A stretch of DNA of 14,610 bases from Acetobacteraceae bacterium (GTDB taxonomy: Bacteria > Pseudomonadota > Alphaproteobacteria > Acetobacterales > Acetobacteraceae): positions 1 through 14,610 of the forward strand of contig JASHVY010000025.1 of the NCBI GenBank assembly GCA_030044345.1. Direction: 5' to 3'. Shown here piece by piece: positions 6,825 through 13,520 of the stretch. The first letter of the stretch is position 1. Each line of letters begins with the position of its first letter. The position numbers were made by a program, and so were the translations under genes. The notes beneath the pieces are model-generated. The model was not told the origin of the DNA. It searched no databases and saw only the letters and a program-made list of their open reading frames with translations.

Positions 6825-8363
6825 CTAATCCACGAGGCCGAGCTTCTCGGCGAGGCCGATGCGCTGGAGCTTGCCCGTCGCACCTTTCGGGATTTCCTCC
6901 ATGAACAGAACCTTGCGGGGGATCTTGAAGGGTGCGAGGCGGGACGAGCAGAAATCCCGGATCTCGATCTCGCTCGCCGTCAGCCCATCCCGCAGGACCA
7001 CCACGGCGGCCACTTCCTCCCCGAGCAGCGCGTGCGGCATGGCGAAGGTGACCACCTGGGCCACGGCCGGATGGTCCATCAGCACGGTATCGACCTCGAT
7101 CGGGCTGATCTTCTCCCCGCCGCGATTGATGATCTCCTTGATCCGCCCGGTGAGCCGGAGATAGCCATCCGCATCGAGCTCTCCCTGATCGCCGGTGCGG
7201 AACCAGCCGTTCGTGAAGGATTTTGCATTGGCCTCGGGATTGTCGGCATAGCCCCTGGTCACGTTCGGCCCGCGGATCACCACCTCGCCCTGGGTGCCGC
7301 GCGCCAGCAGATTGCCCGCGTCATCCATGATCCCGATCTCGGGCCCGGCCGCCGGCCCGACGCTGCCCGGCTTGCGAGGCGCCGGCGGCAGCGGGTTCGA
7401 GGCCATTTGATGGGAGGCCTCGGTCATGCCGTAGGCTTCGATCACCGGGGCGCCGAAGATTTCCTCGAGCGCGGCCATCACCTGCGGCGGGAGCGAGGAG
7501 GAGGAAGAGCGGATGAAGCGGAGCTTGAGCGCCCGGGCGCGGTCCCGCTCGCGATCAGCGCGGGCGAGGATCGCCTGATGCATCGTCGGCACGGCGGTGT
7601 ACCAGGTGGCGCCGACCTCCTTGGCCTGGCTCAGGAAGCGGATCGCGTTGAAGCCGCCCGAGCAGGCCGTCGCGGCGCCGGCGGCGAGCGAGGAGAGCGT
7701 GGCGGCGACCAGGCCATGGATGTGAAAGAGCGGCATGATATTAAAGCAAATATCGCCCGGGCCGAGGCGCAGCGTGGCGCCGATATGCCGCGCCGAGGCG
7801 GCGAGGTTCGCGCCGGTGAGCGGCACGATCTTCGGCCGCGCCGTGGTGCCGGACGTGTGCAGGACGAGCGCCTCATCCTCCGCCCCTGCGGGGCCGGGAC
7901 GGGCGGCAGACCGGGGGGCCATGGCGCCGGTATCGAGGCGGAAGAGCCCCGCGGGCATGGAGGGATCGGAGGAAAGCTCGATCAGCGGGATGCCGAGGCG
8001 GGCGGCGACGGCGCGGGAGGGCGAGTCGAAGCCGGCCTGGATGAGCAGGGCCTTGGGCTTGAGATCGGAGAGATAGAAGGAAAATTCCTCGTCGCGATAA
8101 GACGGATTGAGGGGCGCGGCCGAGCCGGCGCTGGCGACAGCGAGGAAGCCGGTGGCCATCTCGGGGCCGTTCGGCAGCACGATCGCCACCCGGTCTCCGC
8201 GGCCGATGCCGACCTCGTTGAACGCCGTGCGCGCCTCTTCGATGAGGCGGAGAAGGCCGGCCGAATCGAGCCAGGGACGCGACGACGCTCCGGCTGCGGG
8301 CGCGCCGATCGCGCGCGCCCCGGGATCGCGCCGGGCGAGAAGGTCAAGGATCGTTTCGGCCAT
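6825..8363 (-). CDS. AMP-forming acyl-CoA synthetase, oxalyl-CoA synthetase/Pcs60-like
   Basis: A 512-residue adenylate-forming enzyme that activates a carboxylic acid with ATP and CoA. In order it shows the phosphate loop LHTSGTTARPKIVPLTGANL, PLFHIHGLVAA, the A5 motif EAYGMTEASHQMASNPLP, the ribose-binding RTGDQGELDADGYLRLTGR, the hinge KEIINRGGEKISP and the catalytic lysine in the C-terminal PKGATGKLQR. The threonine-serine loop variant, the MTEASHQMASNPLP stretch and KPGSVG resemble Pcs60/AAE3 oxalyl-CoA synthetases rather than long-chain fatty acid ligases, so a small or dicarboxylic acid is a reasonable guess, not a proof. The frame is open to a GTG at 8387, but I chose ATG 8363 because GGGGAG lies 7 nt upstream and the protein then starts MAETILDLL. 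It follows the hydrolase gene by 43 bp and precedes the reductase by 6 nt, in one transcriptional direction. Confidence 0.9.
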   Translation of the reverse strand: MAETILDLLARRDPGARAIGAPAAGASSRPWLDSAGLLRLIEEARTAFNEVGIGRGDRVAIVLPNGPEMATGFLAVASAGSAAPLNPSYRDEEFSFYLSDLKPKALLIQAGFDSPSRAVAARLGIPLIELSSDPSMPAGLFRLDTGAMAPRSAARPGPAGAEDEALVLHTSGTTARPKIVPLTGANLAASARHIGATLRLGPGDICFNIMPLFHIHGLVAATLSSLAAGAATACSGGFNAIRFLSQAKEVGATWYTAVPTMHQAILARADRERDRARALKLRFIRSSSSSLPPQVMAALEEIFGAPVIEAYGMTEASHQMASNPLPPAPRKPGSVGPAAGPEIGIMDDAGNLLARGTQGEVVIRGPNVTRGYADNPEANAKSFTNGWFRTGDQGELDADGYLRLTGRIKEIINRGGEKISPIEVDTVLMDHPAVAQVVTFAMPHALLGEEVAAVVVLRDGLTASEIEIRDFCSSRLAPFKIPRKVLFMEEIPKGATGKLQRIGLAEKLGLVD

Positions 8364-8370
8364 TCGGTGG

Positions 8371-8376
8371 CTCCCC
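8371..8376 (-). promoter_or_regulatory. Shine-Dalgarno deciding the acyl-CoA synthetase start
   Basis: GGGGAG on the minus strand, 7 nt before ATG 8363. The alternative GTG at 8387, 24 nt upstream in frame, has no comparable site, so the shorter protein is preferred. Confidence 0.6.
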
Positions 8377-8390
8377 AATACGTTCACGTG

Positions 8391-8420
8391 TTCAAGATCC
8401 GGCGCTTCAAGATCGGGCGC
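8391..8420. repeat. 15-bp imperfect tandem duplication across a stop codon
   Basis: TTCAAGATCCGGCGC (8391-8405) is followed directly by TTCAAGATCGGGCGC (8406-8420), one mismatch in 15. The right copy contains the last codons and stop of the alpha/beta hydrolase gene. The left copy lies in the gap before the acyl-CoA synthetase gene. Confidence 0.8.
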
Positions 8421-9312
8421 CGACGCCCGGCGATACGGTCATGGCTGCGCCCGTCATCGTCGCCGGATCGCGTTCCGTCCAGCGCCCGGTCTCGACGAGG
8501 GTGACGAAATCGAGCACGGCGCGATTGAACGCATCCGGCTCCTCGAGATTTATGGCATGTCCGGTGCGTGGGAAAATCACGAGGCCGGCACTCGGGATCG
8601 TGCGCTTGAGATAGAGCGAGGGATCGAGCGAGGGCTCGTCCTCATCGCCGGCGACGATCAGGCTCGGCACCCGCATCTCGCGGAATTTTTCCGCAAGATC
8701 AAAGAGATTGGGCCTGAGGCGCTGGATGCCGAGCATCGTCAGCGCCGAGCCTTCGGTGGAATGCTCGGCGAGATGGCTCTGAAACTCGGCATAGCCGCGC
8801 GGGTCCTTGGCGAGGAATTGCAGGCGTGTCGGGCCGCGGCTGTAGGTGAGCGCGCGCTTGGCCATGCCCTCGGCGCGGATGGCGGTGGCGATTTCCTCGG
8901 CCTCGGCGCGGAATTTCGCGCGCACCTCGGCCGATCCGGCGCCGTAGCCCACACCCGCGGCGACCAGGCTCGCCGCCAGCTTCGGATAGCGGAGGCCGAA
9001 ATGAAGAGCCGCGAAAGCGCCCATGGAGAGGCCGACGATATGGGCGCGCGCGATCCCGAGGCCGTGGAGGACGGCGGCGATATCGTCGGTGGCGCGGTCC
9101 TGCGAATAGGCGCCGGGCTCGCGCGGCACATCCGAGGGCGGATAGCCGCGGGCATTGAAGGCGATGCAGCGATAGCGGCGGGCGAAGAAGCGAAGCTGCG
9201 GTTCCCAGCTTCGCATATCGCCGGCGAACTCATGGACGAAGATCATGGGAAAGCCGCTGCCGGCCTCGGTATAGGCGAGTTTCTGCCCGTCATCGGTGGA
9301 AATTGTCGGCAT
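8407..9312 (-). CDS. Alpha/beta-fold hydrolase
   Basis: A 301-residue alpha/beta hydrolase. The nucleophile elbow is GLSMGA with Ser96. The acid is probably Asp225 in VAGDEDEP, and the general base is His252 in TGHAINLEEP. The oxyanion-hole segment reads VHEFAGD (26-32) where most relatives have HGxGG. The downstream AFNARGYPPSDVP is conserved in a subgroup of these enzymes. After about residue 277 there is a short unconserved-looking tail. I chose ATG 9312 because the protein then begins directly at the first strand (MPTISTDDGQKLAYTEAG). The frame stays open a further 66 codons up to 9510, but that part is arginine-rich and overlaps the divergent control region. The gene heads the minus-strand five-gene cluster, divergent from the SUF operon. 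Likely reaction: hydrolysis of an ester, lactone or C-C bond that releases the acid used by the next gene's CoA ligase. The substrate is unknown. Confidence 0.85.
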   Translation of the reverse strand: MPTISTDDGQKLAYTEAGSGFPMIFVHEFAGDMRSWEPQLRFFARRYRCIAFNARGYPPSDVPREPGAYSQDRATDDIAAVLHGLGIARAHIVGLSMGAFAALHFGLRYPKLAASLVAAGVGYGAGSAEVRAKFRAEAEEIATAIRAEGMAKRALTYSRGPTRLQFLAKDPRGYAEFQSHLAEHSTEGSALTMLGIQRLRPNLFDLAEKFREMRVPSLIVAGDEDEPSLDPSLYLKRTIPSAGLVIFPRTGHAINLEEPDAFNRAVLDFVTLVETGRWTERDPATMTGAAMTVSPGVGARS

Positions 9313-9401
9313 GCGCGGCGCCCTTGGAAGATTGTCAGAAGCTACATCGAGAAGGAGCCGACGCAACCCCCGGAAAAAAGCCGCCGAACCGGTCGTGCCG
9401 G

Positions 9402-9428
9402 AAGCCCGCGGGGCCTTGACGCGGGCTT
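9402..9428. other. Perfect 9-bp-stem hairpin in the divergent intergenic region
   Basis: AAGCCCGCG (9402-9410) pairs exactly with CGCGGGCTT (9420-9428) around a 9-nt loop. On the plus strand one more T and then G follow, so it is not a classical U-tract terminator, although the A/T ends give it a bidirectional-terminator look. It lies about 90 bp before the hydrolase ATG and about 85 bp before the Rrf2 ATG. It could separate the divergent transcripts, attenuate one of them or bind a protein. TTGACG (9416-9421), a -35-like box on the plus strand, lies in its right half but lacks a good -10 at 17 bp. Confidence 0.5.
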
Positions 9429-9448
9429 TGTCCTGCGCCATCTGCCGC

Positions 9449-9473
9449 ATACCGGACCGATAGGGTCCGATTA
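9449..9473. promoter_or_regulatory. IscR type-1-like operator of the SUF operon
   Basis: The core is a perfect palindrome, CGGACC (9453-9458) and GGTCCG (9464-9469) around GATAG. The 25-bp stretch begins ATACC, carries GAC and GTC half-sites at the expected spacing around an AT-containing centre (GATAG). By hand it agrees with the E. coli type-1 IscR consensus, as I recall it, at about 17 of 25 positions. Its centre is about 52 bp upstream of the Rrf2 start codon, a usual place for autorepression by a holo-IscR-like protein. It could also influence the divergent hydrolase gene. I could not place the promoter boxes with confidence. Confidence 0.5.
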
Positions 9474-9512
9474 GCCTTTCAAGGGGGAACGGGCAAAGGC
9501 CCGGGGGCAAGG

Positions 9513-10010
9513 ATGCTGCGGCTTTCCAAGCTCACCGATTATGCCGTGGTGGTGCTGGTGCGGCTTGCCGGCGGCGCCACGGTGCAGACATCGCCCGGCA
9601 TCGCGACGGCGACGGGGATTCCCGAGCCGACGGTTGCGAAAGTGCTGAAGGCGCTCGCCGCCGCCGGGCTCGTCACCTCCCAGCGCGGCGCGCATGGCGG
9701 ATACCGGCTGAGCCGGCCGCTTGCCACGGTTCCGATCGCCGAGGTGATCGCGGCGATCGACGGGCCGATCGCGCTCACCGCCTGCGTGGACGGCTCGGCC
9801 ACGAGCTGCGAGGTGCTGAGCCTCTGCCCGGTGCGGGGACGGTGGGACCCGGTGAATACGGCCATCCGTGAAGCCCTGACGGCGATCACCCTTGCCGACA
9901 TGCAGGAGGCGAGCATTCCGCCTGCCTTCCGCATTCCCGTGCCGGTTCTTCCCTCGCCCGAGCCGCTCGCCAAGGCGGCGGACGTCCCTTCCCTTCCCGT
10001 TGCCAAATAG
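9513..10010 (+). CDS. Rrf2-family SUF operon regulator (IscR-like)
   Basis: A 165-residue Rrf2-family transcription factor. It opens MLRLSKLTDYAVVVLVRLA, the standard start of this family, followed by a winged helix-turn-helix with IPEPTVAKVLKALAAAGLV (36-54) and the wing RGAHGGYRLSRP. Three cysteines, Cys91, Cys99 and Cys105 (spacing x7, x5), sit where Rrf2 proteins bind a [2Fe-2S] cluster. The ACVDG...C.....CPVRGRWDPVN pattern is that of SUF-associated Rrf2 regulators; E. coli IscR has x5, x5. The C-terminal 30 or so residues are proline-rich and look disordered. It is 6 nt upstream of sufB, so it heads and probably autoregulates the operon through the palindrome at 9453-9469: when clusters are plentiful the holo-protein should repress. 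The Shine-Dalgarno is weak (GGGGG 5 nt before ATG). NsrR- or RirA-type function is less likely given the operon. Confidence 0.92.
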   Translation: MLRLSKLTDYAVVVLVRLAGGATVQTSPGIATATGIPEPTVAKVLKALAAAGLVTSQRGAHGGYRLSRPLATVPIAEVIAAIDGPIALTACVDGSATSCEVLSLCPVRGRWDPVNTAIREALTAITLADMQEASIPPAFRIPVPVLPSPEPLAKAADVPSLPVAK

Positions 10011-10016
10011 GGTGCC

Positions 10017-11483
10017 ATGCCAGCCGTTGCCGAAACGATCGAGACTGTCAGCGCCGTCACCGAAGGCGGGTACAAGTGGGGCTTCGAGACGGAGATCGAG
10101 ACCGAGCTTGCCCCGAAGGGACTTTCGGAAGAGACGATCCGCCTGATCTCCGCGCGGAAGGAGGAGCCCGAGTGGCTGCTCGCCTGGCGGCTGAAAGCTT
10201 TCGCCGCGTGGCAGACCATGACCGAGCCGCATTGGGCGCGGGTTGCGCATCCGCCGATCGATTATCAGGACATCCACTATTACGCCGCGCCCAGGAAGAA
10301 GACACCGAAGAGCCTCGCGGAGGTCGATCCGGAGCTGCTTCGCACCTATGAGAAGCTCGGCATTCCGCTTTCGGAGCGGGCGGCGCTTGCGGGGGTCGAG
10401 GGCGGGCAGGTCGCGGTGGATGCGGTGTTCGACAGTGTCTCGGTCGCGACGACGTTTCGCGAGACGCTCGCCAAGGCGGGCGTGATCTTCTGCCCGATCA
10501 GCGAGGCGGTGCGCGAGCATCCCGAGCTGGTGCGGCGCTATCTCGGCAGTGTCGTGCCGGCGGGCGACAATTTCTTCGCCGCGCTCAATTCCGCGGTGTT
10601 CACCGACGGAAGCTTCGTCTTCGTGCCCAGGGGCGTGCGCTGCCCGATGGAGCTTTCCACCTATTTCCGCATCAATGCGCGCTCGACCGGACAGTTCGAG
10701 CGGACGCTGATCATCGCCGAGGACAATGCCTACGTCTCCTATCTCGAAGGCTGCACGGCGCCGATGCGTGACGAGAACCAGCTTCATGCGGCGGTGGTCG
10801 AGCTGGTGGCGCTGAACGAAGCCGAGATCAAATACAGCACGGTGCAGAACTGGTATCCCGGTGATGCCGAGGGGCGTGGCGGGATCTACAATTTCGTCAC
10901 CAAGCGCGGCGCCTGCCGTGGGCGGCGGAGCAAGATCTCCTGGACGCAGGTGGAGACCGGATCGGCCATCACCTGGAAATATCCCTCCTGCATCCTTCAG
11001 GGTGAGGGCAGCCACGGCGCCTTCTATTCGGTGGCGGTGACCAACAATCACCAGCAGGCCGATACGGGCACCAAGATGATCCATATCGGGGCGAATACCT
11101 CGAGCACGATCGTCTCCAAGGGGATCAGCGCCGGGCGCTCGAACAATACCTATCGCGGGCTCGTGCGGATCATGCCGAAGGCGGCGAACGCGCGGAACTT
11201 CACCCAGTGCGACAGCTTGCTGATCGGCGACAAATGCGGGGCGCACACCGTGCCCTATATCGAGAGCCGCAATGCGACGGCGCGGGTGGAGCACGAGGCG
11301 ACGACCTCGAAGATCGCCGAGGACCAGCTTTTTTATTGCCGCAGCCGGGGATTGTCGGAAGAGGATTCGGTCAACCTCATCGTCAACGGCTTCTGCCGGG
11401 AAGTGTTCAAGGAGCTGCCGATGGAGTTCGCCGTCGAGGCGCAGAAGCTTCTGGCCGTGAGCCTCGAAGGCTCCGTTGGTTAA
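10017..11483 (+). CDS. sufB: Fe-S cluster assembly scaffold protein SufB
   Basis: A 488-residue cytoplasmic protein (E. coli SufB is 495). It forms the SufBC2D complex on which Fe-S clusters are built with sulfur delivered by SufS. Conserved blocks run through the protein, including FVPRGVRCPMELSTYFRIN, SYLEGCTAP, YNFVTKRGACRG, KYPSCILQG and KGISAGRSNNTYRGLV. Near the C-terminus Cys398 in TQCDSLLIGDKCGAHT and Glu427 in VEHEATTSKI match E. coli Cys405 and Glu434, the residues implicated in sulfur acceptance and cluster building. No frameshift or missing block was seen. The start ATG 10017 is 6 nt after the regulator stop, with AGGG five bases upstream. sufC follows after a 19-nt gap, so the gene is cotranscribed with regulator and sufC. 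Identification is secure. Confidence 0.98.
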   Translation: MPAVAETIETVSAVTEGGYKWGFETEIETELAPKGLSEETIRLISARKEEPEWLLAWRLKAFAAWQTMTEPHWARVAHPPIDYQDIHYYAAPRKKTPKSLAEVDPELLRTYEKLGIPLSERAALAGVEGGQVAVDAVFDSVSVATTFRETLAKAGVIFCPISEAVREHPELVRRYLGSVVPAGDNFFAALNSAVFTDGSFVFVPRGVRCPMELSTYFRINARSTGQFERTLIIAEDNAYVSYLEGCTAPMRDENQLHAAVVELVALNEAEIKYSTVQNWYPGDAEGRGGIYNFVTKRGACRGRRSKISWTQVETGSAITWKYPSCILQGEGSHGAFYSVAVTNNHQQADTGTKMIHIGANTSSTIVSKGISAGRSNNTYRGLVRIMPKAANARNFTQCDSLLIGDKCGAHTVPYIESRNATARVEHEATTSKIAEDQLFYCRSRGLSEEDSVNLIVNGFCREVFKELPMEFAVEAQKLLAVSLEGSVG

Positions 11484-11486
11484 GAC

Positions 11487-11493
11487 GGGAGGG
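11487..11493 (+). promoter_or_regulatory. Shine-Dalgarno deciding the sufC start
   Basis: GGGAGGG lies 9 nt before ATG 11503. The in-frame TTG at 11476 sits inside the end of sufB and lacks such a site, so the ATG is preferred. Confidence 0.6.
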
Positions 11494-11502
11494 ATCGAGG
11501 CG

Positions 11503-12258
11503 ATGGCTCTGCTCGAGATCGAGGGACTGTGCGCCGAGGTGGAGGGAAAGCCGATCCTGCGCGGGATCGACCTCGCCCTTCCGATCGGCGAGGTGCATGC
11601 GATCATGGGCCCGAACGGTTCGGGCAAATCGACCCTCGCCTATGTGCTCTCCGGGCGCGAGGGCTATACGGTGACGGGTGGCTCGGTGCGCTTCGCGGGG
11701 CAGGATCTGCTCGCGATGGAGCCGGAGGAGCGGGCTGCGGCGGGGCTTTTTCTTGCCTTCCAATATCCGGTGGAGCTGCCGGGCGTGGGCAATGCGAATT
11801 TCCTTCGCACCGCGCTCAATGCCGTGCGGCGCGCGCGCGGCGAGAAGGAGATCGATGCGATCAATTTCCTGAAGGAAGCGCGGGCGGCGCTGCGGCGGCT
11901 TTCCATGGCCGACGAGATGCTGAAGCGGAACGTGAATGTCGGCTTCTCGGGCGGTGAGAAGAAGCGGAACGAAGTGTTCCAGATGGCGCTTCTGAAGCCG
12001 CGGCTCGCGATTCTGGACGAGACCGACAGCGGGCTCGACATCGATGCGCTGAAGATCGTGGCGGAGGGGGTGAACGCGCTGCGGGGCAAGGATTTCTCCG
12101 CGCTCGTCATCACCCATTATCAGCGGCTGCTCGATCATATCGTGCCCGATCGCGTGCATGTGCTCTCGGCGGGCCGCATCGTCCGCTCGGGCGGACCTGA
12201 GCTGGCCAAGGCGCTCGAGGCGAGCGGCTATGCCGGGCTCGCGGCGGAGGCCGCATGA
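11503..12258 (+). CDS. sufC: Fe-S cluster assembly ATPase SufC
   Basis: A 251-residue ABC-type ATPase, close to the roughly 248 residues of E. coli SufC. It is soluble and not a transporter. Walker A GPNGSGKST is at 36-44, the Q-loop Gln87 is in LAFQYPVELPGV, the signature FSGGEKKRNE is at 148-157, Walker B LAILDETDSGLD is at 168-179, and the switch His205 is in VITHYQRLL. The SGGEKKRNE variant and LAFQYPVE are specific to SufC among ABC ATPases. ATP binding by two SufC subunits opens the SufB-SufD interface for cluster assembly. The start is ATG 11503 rather than the upstream TTG. The last codons overlap the sufD start by ATGA, so the two are translationally coupled. All catalytic residues are intact. 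Confidence 0.98.
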   Translation: MALLEIEGLCAEVEGKPILRGIDLALPIGEVHAIMGPNGSGKSTLAYVLSGREGYTVTGGSVRFAGQDLLAMEPEERAAAGLFLAFQYPVELPGVGNANFLRTALNAVRRARGEKEIDAINFLKEARAALRRLSMADEMLKRNVNVGFSGGEKKRNEVFQMALLKPRLAILDETDSGLDIDALKIVAEGVNALRGKDFSALVITHYQRLLDHIVPDRVHVLSAGRIVRSGGPELAKALEASGYAGLAAEAA

Positions 12259-13520
12259 GCGCCGCATTGCAAGAGGTAGCGGAGGGATTTTCCGCGCGTT
12301 TCCGGAAGCTGGCGCCGCGCCTGCCCGGCTCGGCCGAGGCGCGGCAGCGCGCCGCTTCCGCTTTCCGCGCGCGCGGATTTCCCGACACGCGTGACGAGGC
12401 GTTTCGCTTCACGAATCTTCGCCCGCTTGCGGATGTGTCCTTCGCCGAGCCTGACGGGGCGGATGAGGCGGCGCTCGCGCTGCTGGCCCGCGTGCCGGCG
12501 AATGAGGGGCCGCGTCTCGTCTTTGCCAATGGACGATTCCGAGCCGAACGATCGCGCCTGCCGGAAGGGTTTCATGTCGCCTCCTTCGCGGACGAGCCGA
12601 TGCTGGATGGCGCGGTGGCGGACGAAAGCGCGCCGCTGACGGTGCTCAACACCATGCTCGCCGAGGACGGCGCGGTGATCTCGGTGCCTGAGGGCGTGGA
12701 TGCGGGCACGCTGGTGCTTGTCTCGCTCGGCGCGGGCGAGGCCGGGCGGGCAGTGGATTTCCATCCGCGGCATCGGGTGATTTTGGCGGCGGGCGCGCGG
12801 CTCGCGCTGATCGAGATCGCGCTCGGCGAGGGTGTCTATTTGCACAACCCGGTGATGGAAGCGACCCTCGGCGTGGAATCGCGGCTCCTGCATGTGAAGC
12901 TGCAAAATGAATCCACGCGGGCCTTTCATCTTTCGAGCCTGCATGTCGGCCTCGATGCGCGCGCGACATATGAAGGCTTCTCGCTCGTCTCCGGTGCGCG
13001 GCTCGCGCGGAGCGAGATCCATGCGGATATCGAGGGCGCGGGTGCCATGCTCGCGATGAATGTGGCCCAGCTCCTCGATGGCGAGCGCCACGCCGACATC
13101 ACGGCGGTGATACGGCATCTGGCGCCCGGCGGCTCTTCCCGGCAGGCGGTGAAGAATGTCCTCACCGGGCGGGCGCAGGGCGTGTTTCAGGGGAAGATCG
13201 CGGTTGACCGCGTGGCGCAGAAGACCGACGGCTATCAGATGAACCAGGCGCTGCTGCTTTCCGACGAGGCGCAGGTGAACAGCAAGCCGGAGCTTGAGAT
13301 TTTCGCCGACGACGTGAAATGCAGCCATGGTGCGACGGTGGGCGCGCTCGATCCGGAGCAGCTTTTCTATCTTCGGAGCCGGGGCGTGCCGGGCCGGGAG
13401 GCGCGGGCGATCCTGGTGCGGGCTTTTCTTGCCGAGATGATCGAGACCATCCCGCATGAATGGGGCCGCTCGGTGCTGGAGAATGCTGTGGATTCGTGGT
13501 GGAAGGACCGGCCGGTATGA
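12255..13520 (+). CDS. sufD: Fe-S cluster assembly protein SufD
   Basis: A 421-residue partner of SufB (E. coli SufD is 423) with the same beta-helix core and a more variable N-terminus. The C-terminal part shows ADDVKCSHGATVGALDPEQLFYLRSRG, with Cys356 and His358 matching E. coli Cys358 and His360, the residues at the SufB-SufD interface where the nascent cluster forms. GRAQGVFQGKIAVDRVAQKTDGYQMNQALLLS is the conserved stretch before it. SufD is needed chiefly for iron acquisition by the complex. The gene overlaps sufC upstream and sufS downstream by ATGA in both cases, so translation of sufC-sufD-sufS is probably chained. The N-terminal 150 residues are weakly conserved, as usual for SufD. 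No damage was seen. Confidence 0.97.
   Translation: MSAALQEVAEGFSARFRKLAPRLPGSAEARQRAASAFRARGFPDTRDEAFRFTNLRPLADVSFAEPDGADEAALALLARVPANEGPRLVFANGRFRAERSRLPEGFHVASFADEPMLDGAVADESAPLTVLNTMLAEDGAVISVPEGVDAGTLVLVSLGAGEAGRAVDFHPRHRVILAAGARLALIEIALGEGVYLHNPVMEATLGVESRLLHVKLQNESTRAFHLSSLHVGLDARATYEGFSLVSGARLARSEIHADIEGAGAMLAMNVAQLLDGERHADITAVIRHLAPGGSSRQAVKNVLTGRAQGVFQGKIAVDRVAQKTDGYQMNQALLLSDEAQVNSKPELEIFADDVKCSHGATVGALDPEQLFYLRSRGVPGREARAILVRAFLAEMIETIPHEWGRSVLENAVDSWWKDRPV

Noticed and set aside
5286..8504. A 1072-codon open frame on the plus strand opposite the GST, reductase and CoA-ligase genes
   Set aside because: It is antisense to genes with clear family motifs and translates to an Arg/Asp/Gly/His-rich composition with no recognisable domain. 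Long antisense frames are expected in GC-rich DNA with this codon bias.
9416..9444. Sigma-70 promoter for the SUF operon using TTGACG as -35
   Set aside because: At 17 bp spacing the -10 position reads CATCTG, a poor match, and the -35 falls inside a hairpin stem. No better pair was found, so no promoter is claimed.
9313..9510. N-terminal extension of the alpha/beta hydrolase by 66 codons
   Set aside because: The frame is open, but the extension is basic and without family similarity, overlaps the operator and hairpin, and would begin next to the divergent regulator start. The fold begins right at the internal Met used here.
9471..11627. A 718-codon minus-strand open frame opposite the Rrf2 regulator and sufB
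   Set aside because: It is antisense to sufB and the regulator, both identified with high confidence, and its translation has the usual arginine-rich shadow composition.
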